Below, in pieces: positions 46,239-55,513 of a DNA stretch of 64,000 bases. The number at the start of each line of letters is the position of its first letter. Within the stretch, counting starts at the first letter, position 1. The notes under the pieces were generated by a model that saw nothing but the letters and a program-made list of their open reading frames with translations, searched no databases and was not told where the DNA came from. The position numbers and the translations under genes were made by a program. Origin of the DNA: Isosphaeraceae bacterium (lineage in GTDB: Bacteria > Planctomycetota > Planctomycetia > Isosphaerales > Isosphaeraceae); the NCBI GenBank assembly GCA_026004735.1, contig BPJS01000001.1:3820859-3884858 (forward strand), read 5' to 3'.

Positions 46239-47261
46239 CTAAACGCTGCTGCGGAAGTAGACGATGTCGCCGTCTTGGACGACGTAGTCTTTGCCTTCGA
46301 GGCGCAGGAGATTGGCGGCCTTGACCTCGCGCATCGAGCCGAGCCGTTTCAGGTCGTCGAAGGCGGTGACTTCGGCCCGGATGAAGCCGCGGGCCAGGTC
46401 GGTGTGGATTTTGCCGGCGGCCTCGACAGCGGTTCCGCCGCGTTCCAGATTCCAGCCCCGGACCTCAGGTTCGCCGGCCGTGAAGAAGGTCAGGATTCCG
46501 ACGGCGTGATAGGCGGCGCGGATGATCCGATCGCGGCTCAGCTCGGTGATGCCCAGCTCGTTTTGGAACGAGGCGCGTTCGTCGGGCGTCATTTGCTCAA
46601 GTTCCAGCTCGAGCTGGGCGTCGACGGCGATGGCCGCCGGCGCCAAGGCGAGCAAGTTCGGGGGGACCTCGCTCCCTTGAGTCGTATTGAGGATGACGAC
46701 GGTCGGCTTCTCGGTCAGCAGCCCGAACGAGCGCATCGGCTTTTTCTGTTCGGCCGAGAGATTCAGGGAGGCGACGTCCCGGCCGTTCTCAAGAGCGTCT
46801 TGAACACGGCGCAGGAGATCGAGTTCCTGGAGCATCGCCTCGCGTTCGGGGCGGGGCTTCTTGACATCGGTCTCAAGCCGCTGAACCCGATTGGCAACGA
46901 CAGCCAGGTCGGCGAACAGCGCTTCCTCCCGGAAGGCGGTTAGCTCGCGCGCCGGATCGCCTCCCGAGAAGCCGCCGAGCACGACCAGCAGCGCGTCGGC
47001 CTGGCGAATCAGGGCGAGCCGTTGGGGGTTGTCGCCGTGGGAACCAGGCATCAGGCCCGGGGTGTCGAGCAGTTCGACGGTGGCCGGCGTGACCTTCTTG
47101 GGCCGGTACAACTCGGCGAGGAACTCGAGCCGAGGATCGCGAACGATCGCCATGCCGACCTGGCCCGTGTGGACCTTTCCCGGGTCGGGCACGACACCGG
47201 TCAGCAGTTGGAAGAGCGTGCTTTTCCCCGTGCCGACGAAACCGACCAGACCCGCTCTCAT
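46239..47261 (-). CDS. ychF: YchF/Obg-like GTPase family protein
   Basis: 340 aa. The G1 motif GFVGTGKST (residues 7-15), LLDTPGL (the G3 site) and VVANRVQRLE precede a coiled-coil segment (KPRPEREAMLQELDLLRRVQDALENG). The C-terminal TGS domain is evident (FFTAGEPEVRGWNLERGGTAVEAAGKIHTDLARGFIRAEV in pieces, then DYVVQDGDIVYFRSS). YchF hydrolyses ATP rather than GTP and binds ribosomes. Standard YchF has about 363 residues, so this one is slightly short, and its G1 loop reads GTGKST instead of NVGKST, a departure from the family. The G4 NKxE/NxxE motif is not obvious. It is convergent with prc and lies just downstream of the moxR-DUF58-transglutaminase operon. Confidence 0.82.
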   Translation of the reverse strand: MRAGLVGFVGTGKSTLFQLLTGVVPDPGKVHTGQVGMAIVRDPRLEFLAELYRPKKVTPATVELLDTPGLMPGSHGDNPQRLALIRQADALLVVLGGFSGGDPARELTAFREEALFADLAVVANRVQRLETDVKKPRPEREAMLQELDLLRRVQDALENGRDVASLNLSAEQKKPMRSFGLLTEKPTVVILNTTQGSEVPPNLLALAPAAIAVDAQLELELEQMTPDERASFQNELGITELSRDRIIRAAYHAVGILTFFTAGEPEVRGWNLERGGTAVEAAGKIHTDLARGFIRAEVTAFDDLKRLGSMREVKAANLLRLEGKDYVVQDGDIVYFRSSV

Positions 47262-47378
47262 GAGACGTGCGGCTGCCTCCAGGAACCCGTCGCAGGCGTC
47301 ACCCCGCGGAGAATCGACCCACGATAACGAACGCTCGTGGGGCCCGACAAGCTTCGTGATGAGTCCGAGGAGGCGGCT

Positions 47379-49682
47379 TCAGCGCGCGGCTTCGAGGCTG
47401 CGTTCGAGTGCGTCGAGGCGGGATTCGAGCCAAGCGATCGACTCGGAGTCGAGCGGGCGATGGCCGAAGCGGACGCGGTAATAGGCGTCGACGACCTGGT
47501 CGGGGACGGCCGCAAGCCCCTCGCTCGAGGGAGGTCGAGCGGCCAGGAAGGTCGCAGCCCGATGGGCGAATTCGCGGTGGGTCTCGGCGGGCGCTCGTTC
47601 CAGGCCGGTTTGTGAGAGGAGCCGGACCAACCGCAAGAAGAAGGCGATTTCCGGGGTGCGGCCCGCGGTGCTGGAGTCGTGAGGGCGGAGTCGGCGCACG
47701 AGCAGGCCGATCAGGGTGCGTCCCAACAGGAATGCGCCGAGGCCGAGCAGCATGATGGTGACCGAAGCGATGAAGCCCCGCACGCTGAAAAACTCGCCGG
47801 CGCTGCGGAAGACGAAGAGGCGGGCCAGGATTCTGCCTCCGAATTGATAGAGAAAGACAAATCCGCGGCGCGCCTCGGTCAGAAACTGGCGGATCGGTCC
47901 GTAGATGAGCCGCTCTTGGGTCTCCCCGTTGAACCCGACGACGTTGAAGACCCAGATGTGGCGGAGGGCGTCGAAGAGGGTCCGGAATTGGGGGTTGGGA
48001 CCGACCTGGGCAACGACCTGAGCGCGTTGGCCGCTGGGTGTCGGATCGAGGGTCAGCCAGATCGGGTGGGTGATGGTACGCCTTCCATAGGATTGGCGCT
48101 GGACGCCGACCAGCGCCTCGACCCAACTATGCGCGTGTTTCTCACGGACGAGCCAGGCACGCACCAGGGGGTTCCAGTCACCCCCTTTGAAACCGTTGAC
48201 GACCCGAGCGGGAATGCCCTGCGCGCGGAGCATCAAGGCCAGCGCGCTGGCGAAATATTCGCAGTGTCCTTCCTTGCGGTTGAGCAGAAAGTCGAGGACT
48301 GGGTCGATCGATGGGTCGACGCGGGTTTGCCGCAGCGAGTAGCTGAAGAGCCCGGAATCCCTAAAGTGGGATTCGAAGGCCCGCGCGATCCGGACTGGGA
48401 TACGCTCGGTCAGCTTATCGACAATCGGCTGGTTGTACGCGACCAGCGATTCGCGGATGGTGTCAGGGACTTCCAGCAGGCGTTCCTGGCGCTGGCGGTT
48501 GGGGGCCACCTCGAAGGGAGAGGGCAGGCCCTGGTTGCCGAGGATTGAGACAGTTTCGTACTCGTAGGCGCTGCGGGGGCGTCGCGACGAAGGCTCCTGG
48601 GATTCGTCGAGAGTGCGTAGGGCGCGGCTCGTCAGGGTGCCGTCGAAGCGGCTGATCTCCAGTTCACGCGATCGCTGACCAGCGGCCCACGCGACCGGGC
48701 GAACGGCGAACAGAAAGTCGTTGTGGTTCGGCTCGAGCCGAATCCGCTGGCGCGACAAGTTGAGGCCGTCGAGCGGCATCGAGCCGGCGGCTGGCTGGGC
48801 CAGTTGGGTCGTCGATTCTCGAGTCCAGCGTCCGTCCTGGTAGGCGACCAGGGTGACGCCGCCCCAGAGCGGCGGAGCGTCCGGGTTGCCGTCGAGGGTC
48901 CGGCCGGCCTCGTCGAGCTGCTCGACCGTCATAACGAGGCTGTCGCTCTCGAGGATCTCACCCATCTGCCCGAGGCGGACCTGATCGCTGAAGCCCGTCA
49001 GATGGCGGGGAGCACCGGGGACGACCGGAGACGCATTCCCGCTGCCCCAGCGCGGCATCAGCAGGAAGATCAAACCGCCGAGCAGAATCGTCGAGGCCGT
49101 GACCAGCGCGCCCGAAATCAGGAAGCCGGCGTGGAACAGCCCGGGGTAGGGGTGAGCCGGATCGGGCGCGGGGCGGAGCCGCGAGCCGTCGGAATTGCCA
49201 AACCGTTCGGTTTCGCGGCGGAGATAGAACAGGCCGAGCGCGGCGAGCGAGACCACGACCCAGAGCAGCAAGAGACCACCGATCTGGTCGCTCTGACCGA
49301 GGAACGAACCGACGACAACCTGAAAGACGCTCAGGAGGAAGAGGAACCAGTCGTCCTCGTTGGTCTTGGGTAAGTACATCTTGACCAGTTGGAGGTATAC
49401 CAACCAGTGGCCTAGGGCGACGACCAGGCCGTCGGGGTTGGCCGCGTATTCGGCGAACGCCAATAGCCCCGAGCCGAGACCGAGGAAATTGGCCAGGTCG
49501 CGGCTCAAGCCGAGCCGGGGGTCGCGGTCGACGGTCAGGTAGGCGCCGACGGCCGCCAGGCCGACCCCGAGCGGATACAACATCGCGAATCGGTTGTAGC
49601 TGCCGGCATCGACGCTCAGAACCAGCGTCGCCAGGACGAGCATGGCATAGACGGCGATGCGATGGAGCCGATGGACGTTCAT
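47379..49682 (-). CDS. Transglutaminase-like membrane protein (TgpA-type)
   Basis: 767 aa. N-terminal membrane helices (about 10-220; AVYAMLVLATLVLSVDAG, LLLLWVVVSLAALGLFYL) are followed by an external domain. The transglutaminase core has the catalytic triad: Cys near 474 in EGHCEYFASALALMLRA, His near 516 in HAHSWVEAL and Asp near 545 in LTLDPTP. A final membrane helix (about 640-660) and a cytoplasmic DUF4129-like tail complete the TgpA pattern. In known systems it works with MoxR and DUF58 proteins, and here its ATG overlaps the DUF58 stop by 4 bp (49679-49682). Its action on peptides or peptidoglycan-associated proteins is inferred. Confidence 0.9.
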   Translation of the reverse strand: MNVHRLHRIAVYAMLVLATLVLSVDAGSYNRFAMLYPLGVGLAAVGAYLTVDRDPRLGLSRDLANFLGLGSGLLAFAEYAANPDGLVVALGHWLVYLQLVKMYLPKTNEDDWFLFLLSVFQVVVGSFLGQSDQIGGLLLLWVVVSLAALGLFYLRRETERFGNSDGSRLRPAPDPAHPYPGLFHAGFLISGALVTASTILLGGLIFLLMPRWGSGNASPVVPGAPRHLTGFSDQVRLGQMGEILESDSLVMTVEQLDEAGRTLDGNPDAPPLWGGVTLVAYQDGRWTRESTTQLAQPAAGSMPLDGLNLSRQRIRLEPNHNDFLFAVRPVAWAAGQRSRELEISRFDGTLTSRALRTLDESQEPSSRRPRSAYEYETVSILGNQGLPSPFEVAPNRQRQERLLEVPDTIRESLVAYNQPIVDKLTERIPVRIARAFESHFRDSGLFSYSLRQTRVDPSIDPVLDFLLNRKEGHCEYFASALALMLRAQGIPARVVNGFKGGDWNPLVRAWLVREKHAHSWVEALVGVQRQSYGRRTITHPIWLTLDPTPSGQRAQVVAQVGPNPQFRTLFDALRHIWVFNVVGFNGETQERLIYGPIRQFLTEARRGFVFLYQFGGRILARLFVFRSAGEFFSVRGFIASVTIMLLGLGAFLLGRTLIGLLVRRLRPHDSSTAGRTPEIAFFLRLVRLLSQTGLERAPAETHREFAHRAATFLAARPPSSEGLAAVPDQVVDAYYRVRFGHRPLDSESIAWLESRLDALERSLEAAR

Positions 49683-50995
49683 GACCCAACAGGTTCAATC
49701 GTGGCGGCGACCGGTTCCGGGGTCGTCGCCGGGTGGTCGACGACTGGAGCGGCTTCGTCGTCGAAGGGCGGGGAGGCGTCGAACGTGATGTAAGGGTCGA
49801 GGTCGCCGCGGTGGACCTCGAGGATCACGAGTCGGGAAGCCAGACTGCGGGCCGCGGTTTCAGTGAGCCGGGTCACCCGTGCCGCCTCTTCGGCGAGGTT
49901 GACCGGCCGGGTCGTGACGACGACGATCAGCGCGTCGCGGAGCACAGCCGGCGGGAGTGCGTCGAAGAGCGAGGAGAGGTGGCCCTCGCTCTGGGCGCGG
50001 TGGACCGCCAGGGTCTGAAGCAGCTCGTGCGTCAGCCGGGGCCCGGCCGGTCCCTGACGGACACCGGGCGTTGGACCGGTCCAGCCCAGAACGAGCCGGC
50101 GGCCGATCGACCGGCTGACGTTCAGGCAGACGCTGGCGGCGAACCGGATGGCAAGCTCGACGGCCTCTCGTTGTTCAGGCGAAGGGCGAGAACGGGGTAG
50201 CCAGGCGTCGAGCAGGATGGCGATCTCCTGATCGTTCTCCTGTTCGAATTCCTTGACCATCAACCGTCCCACCCGCGCCGAAGTGCGCCAGTGGAGCCAC
50301 CGCGGGCTGTCGCCGGAGCGATAGTCACGCAGGCCATGATATTCCTGTTGCTGGGCGGTGCGGTCGTGGCGGTGGCCCCGACGGCTCTGGGTGCTTTCGC
50401 GCCAGAGTTGGTTCCAGCGCCGGGTGAGCGACCCGATTCGGGGATAGACGATCAGCGAAGCTGGGGCATCGACGGTCAGTCTGCGTTCGATCAAGCCGAA
50501 TGGCGCCCGGGTGATGATCTCCAGCCGACCCAATTCATAGCGGCCGCGCACTGGGCTTGGGGCCTCCCAGCGGATTCGGACACGGTCGCGGGGTCCGACG
50601 CGTTCGAAGACCGCGCGGGGACGCAGCCGAGCCGCGTGGGGAATGGACCGATCGCTGGGGTTGAGTTCGTCTTGAATCTCGACGGCCAGGGCGGCGGTGA
50701 GCAGGCGGCGGTTTTCGGCCAGGTAGTCGATCGAGAGGGTCTTGCCTTCGAAGACGTGGTCGGGCAACCGACGTTCGACCCGCAACCGCCGGAGCATGAA
50801 CAGACTCATCATCAGCGACGCGACTAGAGGTCCGGCGGCCATGCCGGCGGTCAGCAGAATCAAGTTGTTTTGCTGTTGCAGGCCGGCTAACAACAGGATG
50901 AGCCAGACGCCCAGATAACCGCTGCCGGCGCGGGTGAGCCGAAGCCGTCCGTCGACCGTCCGACGCAGGATCCGTGACCACGGGGCCCGTGACAT
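49679..50995 (-). CDS. DUF58-domain membrane protein
   Basis: 438 aa (ATG at 50995, with a GTG one codon earlier at 50998). Two adjacent membrane helices sit near residues 28-70 (YLGVWLILLLAGLQQ; LILLTAGMAAGPLVASLMMSLF). The DUF58 signature YRSGDSPRWLHWRTSARVGR lies in the middle, and a VWA-like C-terminal part follows (QEIAILLDAWLP). These proteins accompany MoxR ATPases and are thought to bind metal and recruit targets. The gene lies 31 bases downstream of moxR and overlaps the transglutaminase gene by 4 bp, so the three form one operon. Confidence 0.9.
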   Translation of the reverse strand: MSRAPWSRILRRTVDGRLRLTRAGSGYLGVWLILLLAGLQQQNNLILLTAGMAAGPLVASLMMSLFMLRRLRVERRLPDHVFEGKTLSIDYLAENRRLLTAALAVEIQDELNPSDRSIPHAARLRPRAVFERVGPRDRVRIRWEAPSPVRGRYELGRLEIITRAPFGLIERRLTVDAPASLIVYPRIGSLTRRWNQLWRESTQSRRGHRHDRTAQQQEYHGLRDYRSGDSPRWLHWRTSARVGRLMVKEFEQENDQEIAILLDAWLPRSRPSPEQREAVELAIRFAASVCLNVSRSIGRRLVLGWTGPTPGVRQGPAGPRLTHELLQTLAVHRAQSEGHLSSLFDALPPAVLRDALIVVVTTRPVNLAEEAARVTRLTETAARSLASRLVILEVHRGDLDPYITFDASPPFDDEAAPVVDHPATTPEPVAATIEPVGS

Positions 50996-51026
50996 CACGC
51001 CTCTTGTTCCGGGAGATCAGGGGGCG

Positions 51027-52004
51027 TCAGGAGGGGACGCGAAGCCGATCCACGAGATCGCGGATGATGGCCTCGGCCGCTGCGAACTGTCCGGCTTGGA
51101 GGAACGACTTGCCCAGTACGCGATGGGCCAGCACGGGGGCGGCCAGGGTCTTGATGTCATCGGGCACGACATAGTCGCGCCCCGAGACGAGCGCTAGACT
51201 TTGCGCCGCGCGGTACAACGCCAGACCGCCGCGCGTGCTCACGCCGACGTGCAGGTCGGGGGAGTCCCGCGTGGCCTGGACCAGGTCGAGCAGATAGTCG
51301 GCAATCGAATCATCCACCCGCACGGTCCGAACGAGGCGTTGAAGCTCGACGACTTGAGCCGCCGAAAGCACCGGACGGAGCGAATCGACCGGCTCGCCGG
51401 CCCGATGGGTGTTGAGAATCCGCCGCTCCTCGGACCGGACCGGATAGCCCATCTTGAGCCGGATCAAAAACCGGTCGAGCTGGCTTTCCGGGAGCACGTA
51501 GGTGCCTTCGAACTCGAATGGATTTTGGGTGGCCAGCACGAGGAAGGGAGCCGGCAGGGGGTGGGTTTGACCCTCGACGGAGACCTGGCGCTCGCTCATG
51601 GCCTCCAAGAGGGCGCTCTGGGTGCGAGGAGTGGTTCGGTTGATTTCGTCGGCCAGGATGACGTTGGCGAAGATCGGACCGGGTTTGAACAGGAAGTCGC
51701 CGGTCGACGGCTGGTAGACGCTGGCTCCCAGGATGTCTGAGGGCAGCAGGTCCGGGGTGAACTGGAGTCGATGGAACGAGCAGTCGATGCTCGCCGCGAT
51801 CGCGCGGGCGAGGAGGGTCTTGCCGACTCCCGGGACGTCCTCGATCAGGATGTGTCCCTCCGCCAGCAGCGCCACGACGGCCAACCGGATCACGTCCGGC
51901 TTGCCCAGAACGACCGATCCGATGTTCTCTTGGAGCCGGTCGAGCGAGGCAGACACCGCGGCCCGTTCCAGGACCGGGGGCTCGGCGATCTGGAAGGAGC
52001 TCAT
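51027..52004 (-). CDS. MoxR family AAA+ ATPase
   Basis: 325 aa, the usual MoxR length. Walker A lies in EDVPGVGKTLLARAIA, Walker B in VILADEINRTTPRTQSALLEAM, sensor 1 in LVLATQNPFEFEGTY, and the arginine finger/lid region in PESQLDRFLIRLKMGYP. The C-terminal helical lid follows (TRGGLALYRAAQSLALVSGRDYV). MoxR proteins act as chaperones that insert metal or mature periplasmic enzymes together with DUF58/VWA partners. It is the first gene of the operon moxR, DUF58, transglutaminase. No strong Shine-Dalgarno precedes the ATG. Confidence 0.95.
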   Translation of the reverse strand: MSSFQIAEPPVLERAAVSASLDRLQENIGSVVLGKPDVIRLAVVALLAEGHILIEDVPGVGKTLLARAIAASIDCSFHRLQFTPDLLPSDILGASVYQPSTGDFLFKPGPIFANVILADEINRTTPRTQSALLEAMSERQVSVEGQTHPLPAPFLVLATQNPFEFEGTYVLPESQLDRFLIRLKMGYPVRSEERRILNTHRAGEPVDSLRPVLSAAQVVELQRLVRTVRVDDSIADYLLDLVQATRDSPDLHVGVSTRGGLALYRAAQSLALVSGRDYVVPDDIKTLAAPVLAHRVLGKSFLQAGQFAAAEAIIRDLVDRLRVPS

Positions 52005-52161
52005 GCGGTAAAGCGGCTGATGCGGGAGCCTCAGGCGGGATCAATGCCGGCGGTTTGCCGGTATCACGGAGCAGCAGTATAGCAAGAGCCCCGGTTGGTT
52101 GGGAACTCGTTGGCCGGCTCCCCGGCCGCCGCCTCAGTCCCCTGGGCAGGCCCGGTCACGA

Positions 52162-54303
52162 TCAGCGGGCCGGACGAGGTTGTGAAGCCATCTCGTACCG
52201 CTTCAGACCGCAGAGGAACTCGTAGTACGACAGCAGCAGGCAAAATGACAGCCCAGCGCGGCCATCGAGAAATCCGAGCCGAATCACGTAGCTGTACAGG
52301 AAGCGTAGCAACGGCCGGCAGGGCAGGCGGAGGAAGAGCTTCTTAAGCCGGCGTTTAAATCGCTTGCCGGCGCCAATGCCCGCCGGGACCGGTTCGCGGA
52401 GGAATCGTTCGTAGTTCTCGGCTTCCCAGGTCGCGTACCGGTTGTGCTTCTCGACGAAGGCGGTGACGGTGGGGTAAGCGTAGTGCTCCAGCTCGTGCTT
52501 GAGCCGGAGGACGCGTCCGACCAGCTCGACGTGTTCGTGGGCCTCGTTGTCGCCGGCGGTCGAGCCGGGCGCCGCGGGGATCGCCTCGTAGCGCCCCAGG
52601 GCGTGGCGAAAGAGCCGCAGGTTCCAGCATTCGCTGTAGCCGCAATGGCGGATCCGCCGACCCAGGAAATAGTACTTCATGTTCAAGTAGTAGCCGTCGG
52701 CTTCGTCGAGGGCGATGCGGCGGCGGATTTCCTCGGCCAGTTCCGGCGGTACGACCTCGTCGGCGTCCACGATCAGAACCCAGTCGTTGCGGAGCGGTAG
52801 GTTGTCGAGCGCCCAGTTCTTCTTTTTGGGGTAGTGGCCGTTGAAGTAAAACTGGACCACGCAGGCGCCATGCTCGGCCGCCACCTCGGCCGTTGCGTCG
52901 TCGCTCTGACTGTCGACGACGAAGACCTCGTCGGCCCAGGCCAGTGACGGCAGGCAGCGACGCAGATTCTCAGCTTCATTCTTGACCGGCACAATCACAC
53001 TCACCGGCGCGGGCCGGCCTTGGGGCTGGTGCACACCCGACTTGTCTGCTCCCGACGGCTCATGGACCGGTCGGCTCGTCGATCGGCACGCTTGAGACAC
53101 AGGCCGAGCCTTCCCACGCTCCACCACGCACTCCGGGGCTGGCCCTCCGCCGATCAGCCAGCGATAGACCTCCTGGAGCCGGGCGGCCTGGTGGTCCCAG
53201 GTGTAGTGTTGCTCGATCAATCGCCGCCCGCGAGCGGCCATCGCGGCGCGTTCCGCGGGGGTCATCTCCAAGAGCTGGCGAAGTCCGGCCGTGACCGACT
53301 CGGGGTCGGGTTCGACGACCAAGCCACCGCCGTGGCGGGCCAGCTCGCCGAAATGGCAGGCCGTCGTGATCACCGTTGGCTTGCGCGCTGCCAGGGCCTC
53401 GAGCACGGCCATGCTGAAGCCTTCGCTGTAGCTGGGAAGGATGAAGGCGTCGGCAGCCCCCCAGGCCTCTCGCGCTGACTCGCCCGAAACGTGATCGAGC
53501 CAGGTGATCCGATCGGCCAGACCGGCGGCCTCCGCGCGACTGGCCAGGTCGATCCGCGCTCCCTCGTCGCGCCCGGCGACCAGCAAGTGAAGTTCGGGAA
53601 ACCGCGGCGCCAATGCCGCGAACGCTTCGCCCAACAGGTCAAGCCCCTTCTTGCGATGCAGCCGCCCAAGAAACAGGACGACCAGCCGACCGGCCAACTC
53701 GGGGTGACGCTGCTCCAGGCGGAGGCGATCGGGCAGGTGGTCGAACGGTCTTAGATCGACCCCGTTGGGGACCAGAGCGATCGGGGTCTGAGGCGCCAGG
53801 GTCCGAAGATGGCCAACCTCCGGCTCGGCCAGAGCGTGAAGGCAGGACGCTCCGCGCAGGTTGCGGCCCTCGACCAGCCAACTGTAGACCGCCTTCTTCC
53901 AGGCCTTGTGCCGAAGCGCCCAGGGGTCGGCCATGCCGTGCGCGGCGATCAGATACGGAATCCCTTGGCGGTGGGCTGTCGGGGCACCCCGACGGGAGTG
54001 GGCCTGCCACAGGCCGTGGATGTGGACCAGATCGGCCTTGGCGATCCAGTCCGCAAAATCAGGGTCGGGGCCAATCAACTCCACACCCGGCGGGACCTCC
54101 GAGGGCTCGAGCCTCGAGGGCGTCGGCGTCACGATGGTGACGGTCTCACCCGCCCGAGCCAGTCCGCCCGTGAATCCGAGAATGCTGGGCACCATCCCCC
54201 CGTCGCGCTTCGGGTCGAGACCGTTGCAGAGATGGAGGACGCCCAGGGCCGAACAGCCGGGGCGGGTCGTGCGGTCTGAGCGGATGGTCGAGATTCGTGT
54301 CAT
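52162..54303 (-). CDS. Fused GT4-GT2 glycosyltransferase
   Basis: 713 aa from the ATG at 54303 (GGGAG 10 bases upstream). The N-terminal ~395 residues form a complete GT4 enzyme (LHLCNGLDPKRDGGMVPSIL, VVLFLGRLHRKKGLDLLGEA, SYSEGFSMAVLEALAARKPT with the donor-binding Glu). A Ser/Arg/Pro-rich linker (about 395-440) is followed by a complete GT2 domain of about 260 residues (VSVIVPVKNEAENLRRCLPS, VFVVDSQSDDATAEV, VDADEVVPPEL) of the WaaE/KdtX-like type with a basic tail. Both active sites look intact, so one chain could add two successive sugars. The ATGA overlap with the upstream GT4 gene places it in the same operon. Confidence 0.88.
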   Translation of the reverse strand: MTRISTIRSDRTTRPGCSALGVLHLCNGLDPKRDGGMVPSILGFTGGLARAGETVTIVTPTPSRLEPSEVPPGVELIGPDPDFADWIAKADLVHIHGLWQAHSRRGAPTAHRQGIPYLIAAHGMADPWALRHKAWKKAVYSWLVEGRNLRGASCLHALAEPEVGHLRTLAPQTPIALVPNGVDLRPFDHLPDRLRLEQRHPELAGRLVVLFLGRLHRKKGLDLLGEAFAALAPRFPELHLLVAGRDEGARIDLASRAEAAGLADRITWLDHVSGESAREAWGAADAFILPSYSEGFSMAVLEALAARKPTVITTACHFGELARHGGGLVVEPDPESVTAGLRQLLEMTPAERAAMAARGRRLIEQHYTWDHQAARLQEVYRWLIGGGPAPECVVERGKARPVSQACRSTSRPVHEPSGADKSGVHQPQGRPAPVSVIVPVKNEAENLRRCLPSLAWADEVFVVDSQSDDATAEVAAEHGACVVQFYFNGHYPKKKNWALDNLPLRNDWVLIVDADEVVPPELAEEIRRRIALDEADGYYLNMKYYFLGRRIRHCGYSECWNLRLFRHALGRYEAIPAAPGSTAGDNEAHEHVELVGRVLRLKHELEHYAYPTVTAFVEKHNRYATWEAENYERFLREPVPAGIGAGKRFKRRLKKLFLRLPCRPLLRFLYSYVIRLGFLDGRAGLSFCLLLSYYEFLCGLKRYEMASQPRPAR

Positions 54304-55487
54304 CGTTGAGGCACTCCCCTGCCCCGACCTCGGGCCGTATTGGTCCGAGCCCGCTCGATAGCGGCTAGCATCCCGGCCGCGAAGCGATCGGGCCCCCATG
54401 CGGCGACCAGGCTTTGTGCTCGTTGTCCCATCCGACGCCGCAGCTCCGGCGGTGCTGAGGCCATCCAGGCCAGGCGCTCGCGGAGGGCGGCCTCATCTCG
54501 CGGATCGACGCGGAACCCCGACCGTTCCGGGCCATCCTCCGGCACGAGGGTTTCGACGCAGCCGCAGCGGTCGCTGACGATCAGCGGCAGACCGCACACG
54601 GCGGCCTCGTTGACGACCAAGCCCCAAGGCTCCATCAGACTGGGATGCACCAGCGCGCCGGCGTGCGCGTACCAGGGGATCAGATCCGGCTCTCGCAAAA
54701 ACCCCGGGAGGTGGACGCACCGGCGCAGATCGAGGCGGTCGAGCTCCGCCTCGACCCGGGAGCGGAGCGGCCCGTCACCACACAGCGCCAGATCCCATGC
54801 TGTCGATGGCTCGGCCGTCCTCCGATACGCGGAGTAGGCGCGGATCAGCCGGATCAAGTTTTTTTCCGGGACGAACCGGCTGACGGTCAAGAAGTACGGC
54901 CGGTTGGGCAGTTCCGCGGGGCGGGAGGCGCGCGCCAAGGTCGCTAGCTGTTCGATCCGCGGGTTATCGACGGCGTTGTAACCCAGCGCGATCCGGTCGG
55001 CCGGCATCCCCAGGGTCACCAGGTAATCCCGATGCCGCGGCCCCCCGACCAGCGCGGCCGAGAATCGCTGCACGCGGCGTGCCTTGACCGCCTCCTTCCA
55101 CCAGACCCGCGGTTTGTCGATGGCCTGACTCTCGGAGAGCAGAATTGCCGTTCGTCGTCGTGACTTGCACCATCGCAACGCGGCCATGCACTCCGGCCGG
55201 CTGTAGCCGACGATACCGAACACGTCGGGGCGCGCCGCCTCGGACCAGTCGAGGATCGCCCGGCGGCACTCCGCGCCCGAGATCGTTTCCAGGACACGCC
55301 CGGGGAAGAGCCGGACCCAGTCGAACGGTTCCTCGCCAGCCGCGACCGACCAGGGATAGCGTTCCTCTCGCCCAGCGACCTCAACGGCGCTCAAACGGCT
55401 GCCTCGCTCCTGGAGCAGTTGGCCCAAGGCGCGGAGCCGGGCGAGATGGTACGGGCCGAAATTGGTAAAGCAAACGGCGAGGTGCAC
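54300..55487 (-). CDS. GT4 family glycosyltransferase
   Basis: 395 aa from the GTG at 55487, which has an excellent GGAGG at 8-base spacing. The frame extends to 55634, but that part overlaps the polymerase gene and is not family-like. A Rossmann-type N-terminus (VHLAVCFTNFGPYHLARLRA) leads to the GT4 C-terminal motifs YFLTVSRFVPEKNLIRLIRA, VHLPGFLREPDLIPWYAHAG and HPSLMEPWGLVVNEAAVCGLPLI in shorter pieces (donor Glu in MEPWGLVVNEA). It transfers a nucleotide-sugar-derived residue. It sits between the polymerase-like gene (26 bases upstream) and the GT4-GT2 fusion (4-bp overlap). Confidence 0.87.
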   Translation of the reverse strand: MHLAVCFTNFGPYHLARLRALGQLLQERGSRLSAVEVAGREERYPWSVAAGEEPFDWVRLFPGRVLETISGAECRRAILDWSEAARPDVFGIVGYSRPECMAALRWCKSRRRTAILLSESQAIDKPRVWWKEAVKARRVQRFSAALVGGPRHRDYLVTLGMPADRIALGYNAVDNPRIEQLATLARASRPAELPNRPYFLTVSRFVPEKNLIRLIRAYSAYRRTAEPSTAWDLALCGDGPLRSRVEAELDRLDLRRCVHLPGFLREPDLIPWYAHAGALVHPSLMEPWGLVVNEAAVCGLPLIVSDRCGCVETLVPEDGPERSGFRVDPRDEAALRERLAWMASAPPELRRRMGQRAQSLVAAWGPDRFAAGMLAAIERARTNTARGRGRGVPQR

Positions 55488-55513
55488 GGGTTGGGCCTCC
55501 CTTGCCTCGAGAA

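Noticed and set aside
52149..52171. 6-bp hairpin GGCCCG/CGGGCC at the end of the GT4-GT2 gene
   Set aside because: Short, no T-tract and overlaps the stop codon. GC-rich DNA yields many such stems.
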